Shown here piece after piece: positions 42,872 to 51,930 of a stretch of DNA of 64,000 nucleotides (position 1 is the first letter of the stretch; each line of letters begins with the position of its first letter). Origin of the DNA: UBA12481 sp942493265 (GTDB lineage: Bacteria > Bacteroidota > Bacteroidia > Bacteroidales > UBA12481); contig OW818688.1 of assembly GCA_942493265.1 (NCBI GenBank), positions 2,418,001 to 2,482,000 on the forward strand. Direction: 5' to 3'. The notes below the pieces were generated by a model. The model did not search any database. It saw only the letters and a program-made list of their open reading frames with translations, and was not told the origin of the DNA. Both the position numbers and the translations under genes were made by a program.

Positions 42872-43397
42872 TCAGATCGAATCAACAACCTTCGAAGCCG
42901 GCAGGATTGTGAAGGTTCATGGCGTAAATGGTAAACTCGTTATCCGGATGAACCGGCCCGTAGGGGATATCCTGGACTTTCCTGAATGGATGTTTATCAG
43001 GATCGATGGGGGGCTGGTTCCTTTTAGCATAACAGAAGAGTCAGTATTTCAAAAAGATATGAATCACCTGGTTGTTGGGCTGGAACAGATTGACAGACAG
43101 GAAAAAGCTACGGTTCTTATCGGGCTCGCCTGCAATCTCGAAGGGTTATGGTCTGACTGGTTCGAGGCCGGCCGCGAAGAAACTGAATCGCTCACCGGTT
43201 TTGATCTGGTGGATGAGATTTCGGGAAAAACCGGCAAAGTGGTTGGTTTTGAAGATATTCCGGGTAATCCGCTTCTTGAGATAGAAATTGATGAAAAGAA
43301 ATCCTTGCTTCCCTTGAATCCGGAGTTTGTGGTCGGAACCGACCTTCGCAAGCGTAAACTTATTCTACGCATCCCCGAAGGCCTCCTCGATCTCTAA
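42855..43397 (+). CDS. rimM: Ribosome maturation factor RimM
   Basis: The RimM N-terminal barrel begins FEAGRIVKVHGVNGKLVIR. The linker LTGFDLVDEISGKTGKV and the PRC-like C-terminal barrel (VVGFEDIPGNPLLEIEID, LLPLNPEFV) follow. RimM binds S19 and helps mature the 30S head. No ATG is available; I place the start at the TTG at 42855 (about 180 codons), which overlaps the preceding T9SS-protein gene by 17 bases. Translation is therefore probably coupled to the accessory cluster upstream, although rimM normally sits beside rpsP. The longest frame starts at another TTG at 42792. Confidence 0.9.
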   Translation: MSSVTDQIESTTFEAGRIVKVHGVNGKLVIRMNRPVGDILDFPEWMFIRIDGGLVPFSITEESVFQKDMNHLVVGLEQIDRQEKATVLIGLACNLEGLWSDWFEAGREETESLTGFDLVDEISGKTGKVVGFEDIPGNPLLEIEIDEKKSLLPLNPEFVVGTDLRKRKLILRIPEGLLDL

Positions 43398-43400
43398 CCC

Positions 43401-43450
43401 CCTCACTCCCTCACCTCCTCACTTCCTCACTTCCTCACTTCCTCACCTCC
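43401..43450. repeat. CCTCACTT microsatellite
   Basis: An eight-base unit CCTCACTT and close variants repeat about six times between the convergent rimM and tsaC genes, with three consecutive perfect units. It is non-coding and could vary in copy number. Confidence 0.8.
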
Positions 43451-43457
43451 TGGTTCC

Positions 43458-44048
43458 TCACGGCCTGATCATCTCCATCTCTCCATCCGCTCCTAGCCTG
43501 ACTACTGTTGAAGGGATACCCGGCTGCAGGTCGTCCTGCCGCCAGGAAACTATATAATCAACCGATTTTTGAATGTCCTGATTGATATCAATGAAAAGCT
43601 GCGGAGGCATTTCATTACTTCGGTTGGCTGATGAAGATACGATAGGTTTTCCAAACTTGCGGATAAGCTCCTGGCAGAACTGGTCCTTCGGCAAACGGAT
43701 CCCAATGGATCCGTCAGGTGCAGGAAGGTTTGCCGCGAGATTTCTGGCATGCGGAAAAATCAATGTCAGGGGATTAAGTGCTTCTTCCATGATTTCCCAC
43801 GTTAGATCCGGCGTATCAGCCGTATAGATTTCGGCCATCTCAATATCGGAAACCAGAATCAGCATGCTCTTTCCGGAAGGCCGCTCCTTGATGCGGTAAA
43901 CTTTTTCTACAGCAGATGCATTTGTGGCATCGCAACCTATTCCCCAGATCGTATCCGTCGGATATAGAATCACTCCTCCACGGTTCAGAATTTCAACCGC
44001 GCGTAACAGATCTTCAGGTTCCCAGATTGTTTTATCGTTGACTTCCAT
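43458..44048 (-). CDS. L-threonylcarbamoyladenylate synthase (Sua5/YciO/YrdC family)
   Basis: This protein of about 196 residues has the family motifs LYPTDTIWGIGCDA, YRIKERPSGKSMLILV, LTLIFPHARN, IGIRLPKD and VSSSANRS. It makes threonylcarbamoyl-AMP for the universal tRNA modification t6A. A much longer frame extends to 44306, but its first 86 residues overlap the glycosyltransferase gene out of frame and are not conserved, so I use the ATG at 44048. It still overlaps the glycosyltransferase end by 17 bases. It may be TsaC or a YciO-like relative. Confidence 0.88.
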   Translation of the reverse strand: MEVNDKTIWEPEDLLRAVEILNRGGVILYPTDTIWGIGCDATNASAVEKVYRIKERPSGKSMLILVSDIEMAEIYTADTPDLTWEIMEEALNPLTLIFPHARNLAANLPAPDGSIGIRLPKDQFCQELIRKFGKPIVSSSANRSNEMPPQLFIDINQDIQKSVDYIVSWRQDDLQPGIPSTVVRLGADGEMEMIRP

Positions 44049-44790
44049 AGAGTTGACGAAGGTAATAATATTTTCTCCAAACGTAAAGTGCTGAAAATCT
44101 CGCAACTTGCCATCCTGCTTTGCCATCCAGTATGCCAAGATGGATGCAATACTCACGAAACCAGCGCCATACGGAGTGCAGCACGGCGCTCCCGATTCCG
44201 GGCCTGATCTTTTGATCAAAATAAAATTTTGCGGAAATTCTGGCAAACTGTTCCATTTTCGCCAACTGCTCTTCCTTGGTATGGATAGCCCAATGCAATA
44301 AATCACCTTTCATCCTTACCACTGAACTGCCGGCTGTCATTTGGATAAAGTCATGCGGATCCAAACCGGTCCACCCGGCTTTTCGCCGGTCAAACAAGCG
44401 GAGTTTCCGATCGGGATACCAGGTGGTAAAACGCATCCACCGGCCGCAATAGCTGTTTCTACGGTTAAAAATATAACCGTCATGCTTCCAGTCGGTTTTT
44501 ATCCGTTTGATCTCCTCTCTCGCTTCTTCTGATAACGCCTCGTCTGCATCCAGGGATAAAATATAATCATATACAGCCAACCTGAGCGCCCGGTTCTTCT
44601 GGGCCACATACCCGTCAAAAGCATGCTGCTCAAAACGTACCCCGTGGCCGCGGCAAATGACTTCAGTATCATCGGTGCTCAATGAATCAAGAACGAGTAC
44701 CTCATCGGCAATGTCTGCTACCGATTCCAGACACCTTCCGATATCCTTCTCCTCATTGTAGGAGATTATTACAACTGAGATTTTAATCAT
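44032..44790 (-). CDS. Glycosyltransferase family 2, WaaE/KdtX-like (LPS core type)
   Basis: This 252-residue protein has the GT-A fold: SVVIISYNEEKDIGRCLESV at the N-terminus, EVLVLDSLSTDDTE, the metal-binding LSLDADEAL (about residue 82) and WTGLDPHDFIQ. The overall pattern is that of WaaE/KdtX glucosyltransferases, which add a sugar to the LPS inner core at the cytoplasmic face. Its start overlaps the dapD stop (ATGA) and its end overlaps tsaC by 17 bases, so three functionally unrelated genes are translationally linked. Confidence 0.88.
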   Translation of the reverse strand: MIKISVVIISYNEEKDIGRCLESVADIADEVLVLDSLSTDDTEVICRGHGVRFEQHAFDGYVAQKNRALRLAVYDYILSLDADEALSEEAREEIKRIKTDWKHDGYIFNRRNSYCGRWMRFTTWYPDRKLRLFDRRKAGWTGLDPHDFIQMTAGSSVVRMKGDLLHWAIHTKEEQLAKMEQFARISAKFYFDQKIRPGIGSAVLHSVWRWFREYCIHLGILDGKAGWQVARFSALYVWRKYYYLRQLYGSQR

Positions 44791-45599
44791 GAAATATTAT
44801 ATTCCCTCAATGCATCGTTCAATGTTGTTTTCAGATCTGTCGATGCCTTGCGCTGGCCGATAATCAGGGCACAGGGAACCTGATATTCTCCGGCCTGAAA
44901 TTTCTTCGGGTAGGTTCCGGGTATCACAACCGACCTGGGGGGAACATATCCCCGGTATTCCAAAACTTCTGTGCCCGATACATCCAGTACCTTTGACGAT
45001 CCGGTAATGACCACGCCGGCACCAAGTACCGCTTCCCTTCCGATTCTGGCTCCTTCAACCACTATGCATCTGGATCCGATAAAGGCATGATCTTCAATGA
45101 TTACCGGAGCTGCCTGTACAGGTTCCAATACTCCGCCAATCCCGACTCCGCCGCTCAGATGAACATTCTTTCCGATCTGGGCGCACGATCCGACGGTTGC
45201 CCAGGTATCAACCATGGTGCCTTCATCCACATAAGCACCGATGTTTACATATGACGGCATCATGATAACTCCGGGAGCCAGATAGGCGCCATAGCGGGCA
45301 ACCGCTTGTGGAACAACCCGTACACCCTGACCGGCAAAGTCATGCTTCAACGGTATTTTATCATGAAATTCCAGTGGACCTGCTGTCATCGTTTCCATTT
45401 TACGGATCGGGAAATAGAGCAGCACGGCCATCTTGATCCATTCGTTAACCACCCAGCCTTCACCAATGGGTTCAGCCACCCGTAAACGGCCCTTATCCAG
45501 CTCTTCAATAACCGTTTCAATGGCATTTCGGTAAACCGGCAGACTGAGTAAAGTACGATCTTCCCAGACCTGTTGTATAAGTGCTTTTTTGGATTCCAT
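44787..45599 (-). CDS. dapD: Tetrahydrodipicolinate N-succinyltransferase
   Basis: This 270-residue protein contains the left-handed beta-helix hexapeptide repeats (VGSCAQIGKNVHLSGGVGIG, VIIEDHAFIGSRCIVVEGAR) and the DapD N-terminal and substrate motifs (PGVIMMPSYVNIGAYVDEGT). It succinylates tetrahydrodipicolinate in the lysine/diaminopimelate pathway. Length is typical. It is the first gene of the dapD-GT2-tsaC group, with a perfect -7 box just upstream. Confidence 0.96.
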   Translation of the reverse strand: MESKKALIQQVWEDRTLLSLPVYRNAIETVIEELDKGRLRVAEPIGEGWVVNEWIKMAVLLYFPIRKMETMTAGPLEFHDKIPLKHDFAGQGVRVVPQAVARYGAYLAPGVIMMPSYVNIGAYVDEGTMVDTWATVGSCAQIGKNVHLSGGVGIGGVLEPVQAAPVIIEDHAFIGSRCIVVEGARIGREAVLGAGVVITGSSKVLDVSGTEVLEYRGYVPPRSVVIPGTYPKKFQAGEYQVPCALIIGQRKASTDLKTTLNDALREYNIS

Positions 45600-45618
45600 T
45601 CCTGTTTTCTTTGAGGTT

Positions 45619-45626
45619 CAAAGATA
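45619..45626 (-). promoter_or_regulatory. -7 box of the dapD promoter
   Basis: TATCTTTG on the minus strand, 20 bases before the dapD ATG, is a full match to TAnnTTTG. No clear -33 box is found at the expected distance. Confidence 0.4.
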
Positions 45627-45693
45627 GCGGATTACGATTGTTTTTTATAATTTGCCGTCTGATCCCTGATAACCTGATAAAACCTACGTAGTT

Positions 45694-48114
45694 ATGAAGA
45701 CTTTTCGACTCCTTACCCTTATTTTTTCTGCAATACCGCTTTGTATGTCCGCACAAATTGACCTGAAGTACCAGATTCCACCCAAAGACCTTGTTGCTGT
45801 GGTAGATGCCCCTGCAACTCCGGCTGTGCAAATCGATCCGTCGGGCCGGTTTGCCCTATTTTTAACCCGCTCCGAAAATCCGACGATTGAAGATTTCTCC
45901 GACGAAATGCTCCGCCTGGCCGGTCTTCGGATCGATCCGGCCATCAATGCCGGCAGCCGTCCTTCCTACTCGGTCGATATCGAACTGATGGCATTGAATA
46001 CCTTGGAAAAGAAGCGTTTTGCCGGTATGCCGGTTCCGCTGAAAATCATGCAGGTGTCGTGGGCTCCCGACAGCCGCGGATTCACCTTTCTGCAGCTCAC
46101 TCCCCGCGGACTCTGGCTGTGGTATGCTGATGCGGTGACCTTACAGGCCCGAAAACTCAGTGAACAGCCAGTGAACGGACTGCTGGGCTCAACTATCACC
46201 TGGTTGCCGAATTCAACCGGATTTGCCTGCAAGATGATTCCTGCCGGAAGGGGCCCGCGCCCAGCCGTTTCACTGGTCCCAACCGGACCCGTGGTTCAGG
46301 AAACATCTGGCACCAAGGCCGCCGTACGGACCAATCAGGATATGCTCACCGGTCCGCAGGATGAATTGCTTTTCGATTATTTCGGACAGGCTGAGATTGT
46401 ACTGTTCAATTTAGATGGGACCTCACGCAAACTGCTGCCAGCCAACATGTATACCCGTATTGATGTAGCTCCGGGAGGTGATTATTTTCTGACTGAACGT
46501 CTTTCCAAACCATATTCCTACCTGGTGGGTTATTCCGAATTTCCATCAGTTGTGGAAATCATTAACGCAAACGGTCAGCTGGTGCATGAACTGTTCAAAA
46601 TTCCTCTGATGGAAAATGTGCCAACCGGTTATGATGCAACCACCCCCGGGCCCAGGAATATCTCCTGGCGCGCCGATATGCCGGCAAGCATATACTGGGT
46701 GGAAGCTCTGGATAGTGGTGATCCGAAAAAGGATGTTCCTTTCCGCGATCAGATATACCGGCTGGATGCTCCGTTTACCGGCGCGCCGATAGCTCAGTTT
46801 AAAACCAAACTGCGCTTTAAAGGAATCACATGGGCCCGCACCGACCTCGCCCTTTTTCGCCAGTCTTCGTCTAAAACCAAACAGGAAGTAGTCTCCTTCT
46901 TCGACCCTTCAAATCCATCAGCCGCCCCCAGGGTGATCTGGGATCGTTCTTCCGAGGATAAATACGGAAATCCCGGCGATTTTGTCATGACCAATACCCG
47001 CGGTCGCTCTGTTATTCTGATTGCAGGGAAGGGAACTACCATGTTTCTCACCGGCTCAGGTGCCTCGCCCGAAGGTGATCGCCCCTTCCTGGATGCCTTT
47101 GATATTAAAACATTAACCATTAAAAGATTATGGCAGTCTGAGGCTCCGTTTTATGAGATGGTGTCAAAAATCCTGGATGCGGAAAAACTGTTGATCCTGA
47201 CAAATCGCCAATCGGTTACCGAACCATCCAATTACTTTATCCGGAACCTGAAAGCAAAAAAAGGAACACAGCCGGTTCAGATTACCCGCTTCACTAATCC
47301 ATATCCTTTTATGGATGGAGTTAAAAAAGAGAGGATCACCTATAACCGGGCGGATGGCGTTCAGCTGACAGCTACCTTGTACACTCCGGCAGAATGGAAA
47401 AAAGAGGACGGTCCGCTGCCAACACTGGTATGGGCTTATCCGGTGGAATACAAGTCGAAATCAGCTGCCGGACAGGTCAGCGGATCACCTTTTACTTTTA
47501 CCCGGCTGAGTGCCAGTTCAGCCATTCCATTTGTTACACAGGGGTATGCAATCCTCGATAATGCGGCTTTTCCAATAATCGGAGAGGGCGAAGCCGAACC
47601 CAATGACACCTTTATTGAACAATTGGTCGCAAATGCGAAGGCTGCCATAGACAAGGGGGTGGAAATGGGAGTGGTTGACCCGAAAAGAGTTGCTGTAGGG
47701 GGGCATTCCTATGGCGCCTTTATGACAGCCAACCTCCTGGCACATTGCGATCTTTTTGCCGCCGGTTTAGCCCGGAGCGGTGCTTATAACCGTTCCCTCA
47801 CTCCGTTCGGATTTCAGTCGGAACCCCGTACTTACTGGGAAGCCACCGATCTGTATAATGAAATGTCACCGTTCAATTATGCCGATAAAATTAAAACCCC
47901 GTTGCTAATGATTCATGGAATTGCAGATAATAACCAGGGAACCTTCCCCATTCAGAGCGAACGCCTGTATGCTGCACTCAAAGGACACGGCGCTACCGCA
48001 CGACTGGTGCTACTGCCACTGGAAAGTCATGGTTATGCAGCCCGGGAAAGCCTCCTGCATATGCTGTGGGAAATGAATTCATGGATGGATAAGTACGTGA
48101 AGAACAGAAAGTAA
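45694..48114 (+). CDS. Secreted S9 family peptidase (prolyl-oligopeptidase superfamily)
   Basis: This 806-residue protein has a signal peptide (to about CMSAQ), a long propeller-like N-terminal region and a C-terminal alpha/beta-hydrolase. The catalytic residues are Ser in VGGHSYGAFMTA (about 669), Asp in HGIADNNQG (about 743) and His in ESHGYAAR (about 778). The GGHSYGAFM nucleophile elbow resembles the glutamyl-endopeptidase-like S9 group rather than DPP-IV. It is periplasmic or secreted. It stands alone on the plus strand, next to the dehydratase gene. Confidence 0.9.
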   Translation: MKTFRLLTLIFSAIPLCMSAQIDLKYQIPPKDLVAVVDAPATPAVQIDPSGRFALFLTRSENPTIEDFSDEMLRLAGLRIDPAINAGSRPSYSVDIELMALNTLEKKRFAGMPVPLKIMQVSWAPDSRGFTFLQLTPRGLWLWYADAVTLQARKLSEQPVNGLLGSTITWLPNSTGFACKMIPAGRGPRPAVSLVPTGPVVQETSGTKAAVRTNQDMLTGPQDELLFDYFGQAEIVLFNLDGTSRKLLPANMYTRIDVAPGGDYFLTERLSKPYSYLVGYSEFPSVVEIINANGQLVHELFKIPLMENVPTGYDATTPGPRNISWRADMPASIYWVEALDSGDPKKDVPFRDQIYRLDAPFTGAPIAQFKTKLRFKGITWARTDLALFRQSSSKTKQEVVSFFDPSNPSAAPRVIWDRSSEDKYGNPGDFVMTNTRGRSVILIAGKGTTMFLTGSGASPEGDRPFLDAFDIKTLTIKRLWQSEAPFYEMVSKILDAEKLLILTNRQSVTEPSNYFIRNLKAKKGTQPVQITRFTNPYPFMDGVKKERITYNRADGVQLTATLYTPAEWKKEDGPLPTLVWAYPVEYKSKSAAGQVSGSPFTFTRLSASSAIPFVTQGYAILDNAAFPIIGEGEAEPNDTFIEQLVANAKAAIDKGVEMGVVDPKRVAVGGHSYGAFMTANLLAHCDLFAAGLARSGAYNRSLTPFGFQSEPRTYWEATDLYNEMSPFNYADKIKTPLLMIHGIADNNQGTFPIQSERLYAALKGHGATARLVLLPLESHGYAARESLLHMLWEMNSWMDKYVKNRK

Positions 48115-48142
48115 TATGCTTTGTTAATGTGTTAATTTGAAA

Positions 48143-49090
48143 ATGAACGCTAAACTACCTTCCCTGACTGATATTCGTGCTGCACAATCGCGCATTCGGC
48201 CATTTGTCCATCGGACCCCAGTTTTAACATCAACCAGCATCAACGAAATTCTTGGTGCGGAGTTCTACTTCAAGTGCGAGAATTTCCAGAAAGTGGGCGC
48301 CTTCAAATTCCGGGGTGCCACAAATGCTGTATTGTCGCTTACCCCGGAAGAACTTGCCTGCGGGGTGGGGACCCACTCCTCAGGAAATCATGCCGCCGCA
48401 CTGGCACTGGCAGCCCGCAATGCCGGTGTGCCCGCCTATATTGTGATGCCCCGCACGGCGCCCGAAATAAAGAAGATTGCAGTAGCCGGATATGGCGGGA
48501 TTATAACCTATTGCGAGCCCACGCTGGAAGCGCGGGAATCCACCATGTTAAAGGTTCAGGAGGAAACCGGCTGCACCTTCATTCATCCGTTCAACAGGTT
48601 TGAAATCATTGCCGGACAAGGAACTGCCGCCTTGGAACTATTAGAGGAACACATGGATCTGGATTTCATCATGGCACCGGTTGGGGGTGGGGGATTGCTC
48701 AGCGGAACTGCCATCGCCGCAAAATCCGTTAAACCTGGAATCACCGTCTGGGCAGGCGAACCGGCAAATGCCGATGATGCCTTCCGGTCCATGCAGGCAG
48801 GTTCCATCCTGCCTGCCGGTCCTCCGGATACCATTGCTGATGGTCTCCTGACCTCTCTGGGACCCCTCACTTTTGAAGTGATCCGCAGTCTGGTGGATGG
48901 AATACTCCTTTGTCCCGAAAACACTATTACCGAAGCCATGCGACTGATCTGGGAACGAATGAAAATCATCATCGAACCAAGCTCCGCAGTGCCTCTTGGC
49001 GCCCTCATGGATAATCCTGATGCCGGCTGGAAAGGAAAGAAAATCGGTATTATTTTAAGCGGCGGTAATTGCCAATTGAAACTCGCGTAG
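48143..49090 (+). CDS. PLP-dependent threonine/serine dehydratase (or serine racemase)
   Basis: This 316-residue fold type II enzyme has the PLP Lys in KVGAFKFRGATNA (about residue 54), GTHSSGNHAAALALAARNAG, the phosphate-binding loop VGGGGLLSG (about 181) and the C-terminal SGGNCQL. It lacks the regulatory ACT domain of biosynthetic IlvA, so it is a catabolic-type threonine ammonia-lyase or serine racemase. I start it at the ATG at 48143 rather than the TTG two codons earlier. Its TAG stop lies inside a perfect palindrome shared with the convergent gene. Confidence 0.9.
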   Translation: MNAKLPSLTDIRAAQSRIRPFVHRTPVLTSTSINEILGAEFYFKCENFQKVGAFKFRGATNAVLSLTPEELACGVGTHSSGNHAAALALAARNAGVPAYIVMPRTAPEIKKIAVAGYGGIITYCEPTLEARESTMLKVQEETGCTFIHPFNRFEIIAGQGTAALELLEEHMDLDFIMAPVGGGGLLSGTAIAAKSVKPGITVWAGEPANADDAFRSMQAGSILPAGPPDTIADGLLTSLGPLTFEVIRSLVDGILLCPENTITEAMRLIWERMKIIIEPSSAVPLGALMDNPDAGWKGKKIGIILSGGNCQLKLA

Positions 49091-49112
49091 AGACGCATAT
49101 ATGCGTCTCTAC
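49087..49112. terminator. Perfect 26-base palindrome between convergent genes, likely two-way terminator
   Basis: The arms GTAGAGACGCAT and ATGCGTCTCTAC are separated by two bases and form a perfect palindrome. The TAG stops of both convergent genes (48143..49090 and 49109..50200) lie within the arms. There is no T-run on either side, so this may be a repeat element that also stops transcription rather than a classical terminator. Confidence 0.6.
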
Positions 49113-50200
49113 AGCCCTAGCGAAATACTACAGCTGACCGGGCGGTGATCGGAAAATTTTATCTTGCCAATCACATATTCGCTGGAAACCAACTCCTTCG
49201 AGTGGAGAATATAGTCAATACGAAGCGGAGCCTTTAAGTTTGGAAAGGTAATTCCCAGCCAGCGGCCTCCTGAGCGGAAACTGTCGTACAAGTTGCTCCC
49301 GATCTGATGTGTGGCATAACTTACCGGAGTGTCATTGAAATCACCACAAACAATGACTTTATACGGAGACTGGCCGATGTGCCTTTTTACCAGGTCGGCC
49401 TGTGAAGCCCGCTTGACATAGGCACTCTTCATCCGGTTCACAATCTCAGTGATCTTGTCCCGGGGAATCCGGGTGGCATTGGTGGTGGTATCAATCCACT
49501 GAAGTTCATCCCGGTCGAAATGGATCGATTCAAGATGATTGTTGTATACCCTTAATGTGTCGCTGCCAATCTTGATGTCAGCATAAACCATCATGTTTTT
49601 TGTGTCCTGAAAATGTTCATGACCATACGAAATAATCGGATAACGACTGAACAGGGCCAGTCCGTGCTTGCGCTTCTGAGAGGTAAAGTTGTATTCAATC
49701 GCGGAATACGGAAGATAATCCAGTTTGCTTTTAATAAATTCAATCGAAAATTTACCGGGATCCTGAAGGGCAAATTCCTGAAAACATAATATATCAGGCT
49801 TAATTTCATTAACATAAGACAATATTCCGACGCTCTGATCCTGAAGCTTCGACCAATAATGGGCAATGTCAAACAGCCTGACATTATAGGTCATCACCTT
49901 GATCTTATTTGTCGCCGGGGTTACTGAAGCCGATGGCCGGGGAAACTGAAAGGAGTGCGAGATGGAAGTCCAGCCGATAATAATCATGATTACCGGTATG
50001 GCAATTGCCTTGCTCCGGAGCACCAGGAATATCAGTAGAAACAAAAATTGGAGAATGATCAGCACTGGAAAGAGCAGTCCAAAAAAGGCCAACGGCCAAA
50101 ATGCCGCAGGACTGATCCATTGGCTAAGATAGCAGGCGGCAAGCGGAATTACCGTGAACAGGTATGCCAGAAATAATATCCGCTGCAATGCCTTACGCAT
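49109..50200 (-). CDS. Membrane-anchored endonuclease/exonuclease/phosphatase (EEP) family protein
   Basis: This 363-residue protein has about three N-terminal membrane helices (residues 8-90) and an EEP domain with VMTYNVRLFD, ILCFQEFALQ, RVYNNHLESI, VICGDFNDTP and the final His of SDHRPVSCSI. These are all the metal and catalytic residues of the DNase I-like fold. The membrane anchor suggests hydrolysis of a lipid- or envelope-linked phosphodiester rather than DNA. It starts five bases after the second rhomboid gene and belongs to the same transcript. Confidence 0.9.
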   Translation of the reverse strand: MRKALQRILFLAYLFTVIPLAACYLSQWISPAAFWPLAFFGLLFPVLIILQFLFLLIFLVLRSKAIAIPVIMIIIGWTSISHSFQFPRPSASVTPATNKIKVMTYNVRLFDIAHYWSKLQDQSVGILSYVNEIKPDILCFQEFALQDPGKFSIEFIKSKLDYLPYSAIEYNFTSQKRKHGLALFSRYPIISYGHEHFQDTKNMMVYADIKIGSDTLRVYNNHLESIHFDRDELQWIDTTTNATRIPRDKITEIVNRMKSAYVKRASQADLVKRHIGQSPYKVIVCGDFNDTPVSYATHQIGSNLYDSFRSGGRWLGITFPNLKAPLRIDYILHSKELVSSEYVIGKIKFSDHRPVSCSISLGL

Positions 50201-50205
50201 ACTGC

Positions 50206-51102
50206 CTATTTTTTACTGGATTTAAAAAGTGTCTCTTTCTCTTCTTTCGACAGGCTTTCGTAACCGCTTTTGGCAATTTTGTCAAGAATATGATCAATAG
50301 CACGTTGCTCGGCTGCCCGACGGGCATTGTACTCCATGTCGGTTTCTGGTTTGCCCCCGGGGTTTTTATAATTCACCGTCATTTTCGGACGGCGTTTGAA
50401 TACACTGAAGATGCTGTCCATAAACCTGTTGAATCCTTTTGTCATATCTTTTCCCTGACGCAATTGAACAGCATACAGAAATCCGAACAGAGCCCCTCCG
50501 AGATGTGCAATATGTCCGCCTGCATTCCCCGACCGGATACTCAGAACATCAATAAGAACGGTAACCAGTGCAATATATTTCAGTTTGACCGGTCCGAAAA
50601 ACATCAGGTTCAATGTGTAATCCGGTACGTAAAATGCGATGGCCATAACCACTGCAAGTACTGCGGCGGAGGCACCCAGCGCAACGGATTGTGCAACCGA
50701 TTCTTCGAATGCAGGGAACAGGTTAAAAGCCAGAACATAGACTAATCCGCCGGCTAAACCGCCGAGCAGGTATACTGAAATGAGTTTTTTTGGATTCAGG
50801 TATTCCAGAAAGATTTTCCCGAACCAGTACAACCAGAGCATGTTAAACAGAATATGCAGAAAGTCGTAATGCAGGAACATGTAACTGATTATGGTCCAGG
50901 GCTTTTTTAATATTTCCTGAGGATCAGCCGGAAGTGCTAGATAACTCAGCACCAGCTGCTCAAGGTTCTCCTGCCTGAACAGGAAAAACATGACCCCCAG
51001 GATCTTAAGGAACAGAAATACCCCTGCATTGATAAGGATGAGCTGGGTGAGGGTGCTCTTCCGGCTGAATGTCCGTCTGAATTCGTCGAAGGGATTCATC
51101 AT
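50206..51102 (-). CDS. Rhomboid intramembrane serine protease (second of pair)
   Basis: This 298-residue protein has six membrane segments, the nucleophile Ser in SVALGASAAVLAVV (about residue 144) and the catalytic His in GGHIAHLGGALFGF (about 198). The loop-1 WR motif is not obvious. A long charged cytoplasmic C-terminus follows the membrane domain. Rhomboids cut membrane proteins within the bilayer. Its ATG overlaps the stop of the first rhomboid gene (TAATG). Confidence 0.9.
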   Translation of the reverse strand: MMNPFDEFRRTFSRKSTLTQLILINAGVFLFLKILGVMFFLFRQENLEQLVLSYLALPADPQEILKKPWTIISYMFLHYDFLHILFNMLWLYWFGKIFLEYLNPKKLISVYLLGGLAGGLVYVLAFNLFPAFEESVAQSVALGASAAVLAVVMAIAFYVPDYTLNLMFFGPVKLKYIALVTVLIDVLSIRSGNAGGHIAHLGGALFGFLYAVQLRQGKDMTKGFNRFMDSIFSVFKRRPKMTVNYKNPGGKPETDMEYNARRAAEQRAIDHILDKIAKSGYESLSKEEKETLFKSSKK

Positions 51103-51926
51103 TAATAAAATTGCTGCCGTTTATTGTGATTCCAGAATTTGATCAGGAAGAAACCAAAAATCATGCCGCCAAGATGTGCAAAATGGGCCACATTATCACC
51201 CGGCTGGTTCCAGATGGCTGATACAAACTCTATCACCCCATATCCCAGTACAAACCATTTGGCTTTGATGGGGATCGGAGGAAACAGGAGCATGAGCTGA
51301 GTGTTGGGAAATAACATCCCAAATGCAAGCAGTACCCCGAAAACAGCGCCTGACGCACCAATTGTGGGGATGTTCATCCTGAGTGTTACGAGCTGATTGA
51401 TGAATTCAGGGGCCTGGTTCAGGTATAAAGGATTGCTGGGATCGGATTCCCAGTTGGAAACAAAATCTGCAACCTGTCCCTGATATTCGGGAAAACGGTG
51501 ACTGAGAAATTCTGAAAATGCATCAGGCGAAAGGGTATTGGCCAGTGCCTGCGCTTCCGCTACCACTGATCCGATTGAAAGTGAATTCACCAGCAAATGG
51601 AGTGCAACAGCGCCAAACCCGGTAACGAAATAGTATATCAGAAAACGTTTGCTTCCCCATACCGATTCCAGCACCCGGCCAAACATCCAGAGTGCAAACA
51701 TGTTGAAGAAAATGTGGTAGAAGTTGGCATGCATGAACATGTGCGTGATCACCTGATACGGACGGAAAAGCTCCGACCCGGGATAATATAACCCCAACAG
51801 CTTTACCAGGTCTATACCACTGTTAGCCAACAGATAGGTGGCTAAAAACAGTATACCATTAATGATCATCAGATTCAATACCGCCGGCGGCATCGATCCC
51901 CCTCTACCCCCAAATCTTTCAAACAT
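51102..51926 (-). CDS. Rhomboid intramembrane serine protease (first of pair)
   Basis: This 274-residue protein has the catalytic Ser in TIGASGAVFGVLLAF (about residue 189) and His in NVAHFAHLGGMIFGF (about 255). Six membrane segments are visible, with HMFMHANFYHIFFNMFALW typical of bacterial rhomboids. A loop of about 50 residues (SIGSVVAEAQALANTL onward) is inserted before the active-site Ser. It is the first gene of a rhomboid-rhomboid-EEP group and has an unusually strong Shine-Dalgarno sequence. Confidence 0.92.
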   Translation of the reverse strand: MFERFGGRGGSMPPAVLNLMIINGILFLATYLLANSGIDLVKLLGLYYPGSELFRPYQVITHMFMHANFYHIFFNMFALWMFGRVLESVWGSKRFLIYYFVTGFGAVALHLLVNSLSIGSVVAEAQALANTLSPDAFSEFLSHRFPEYQGQVADFVSNWESDPSNPLYLNQAPEFINQLVTLRMNIPTIGASGAVFGVLLAFGMLFPNTQLMLLFPPIPIKAKWFVLGYGVIEFVSAIWNQPGDNVAHFAHLGGMIFGFFLIKFWNHNKRQQFY

Positions 51927-51930
51927 AAAC

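Noticed and set aside
43458..44306. Long version of the Sua5/YrdC gene (282 codons)
   Set aside because: Its first 86 codons overlap the glycosyltransferase in another frame and are not family sequence; the ATG at 44048 fits the family length.
50164..50745. Plus-strand open frame of 193 codons
   Set aside because: It is opposite the second rhomboid gene, which has the catalytic motifs; the plus frame is Cys/His-rich by chance and has no family features.
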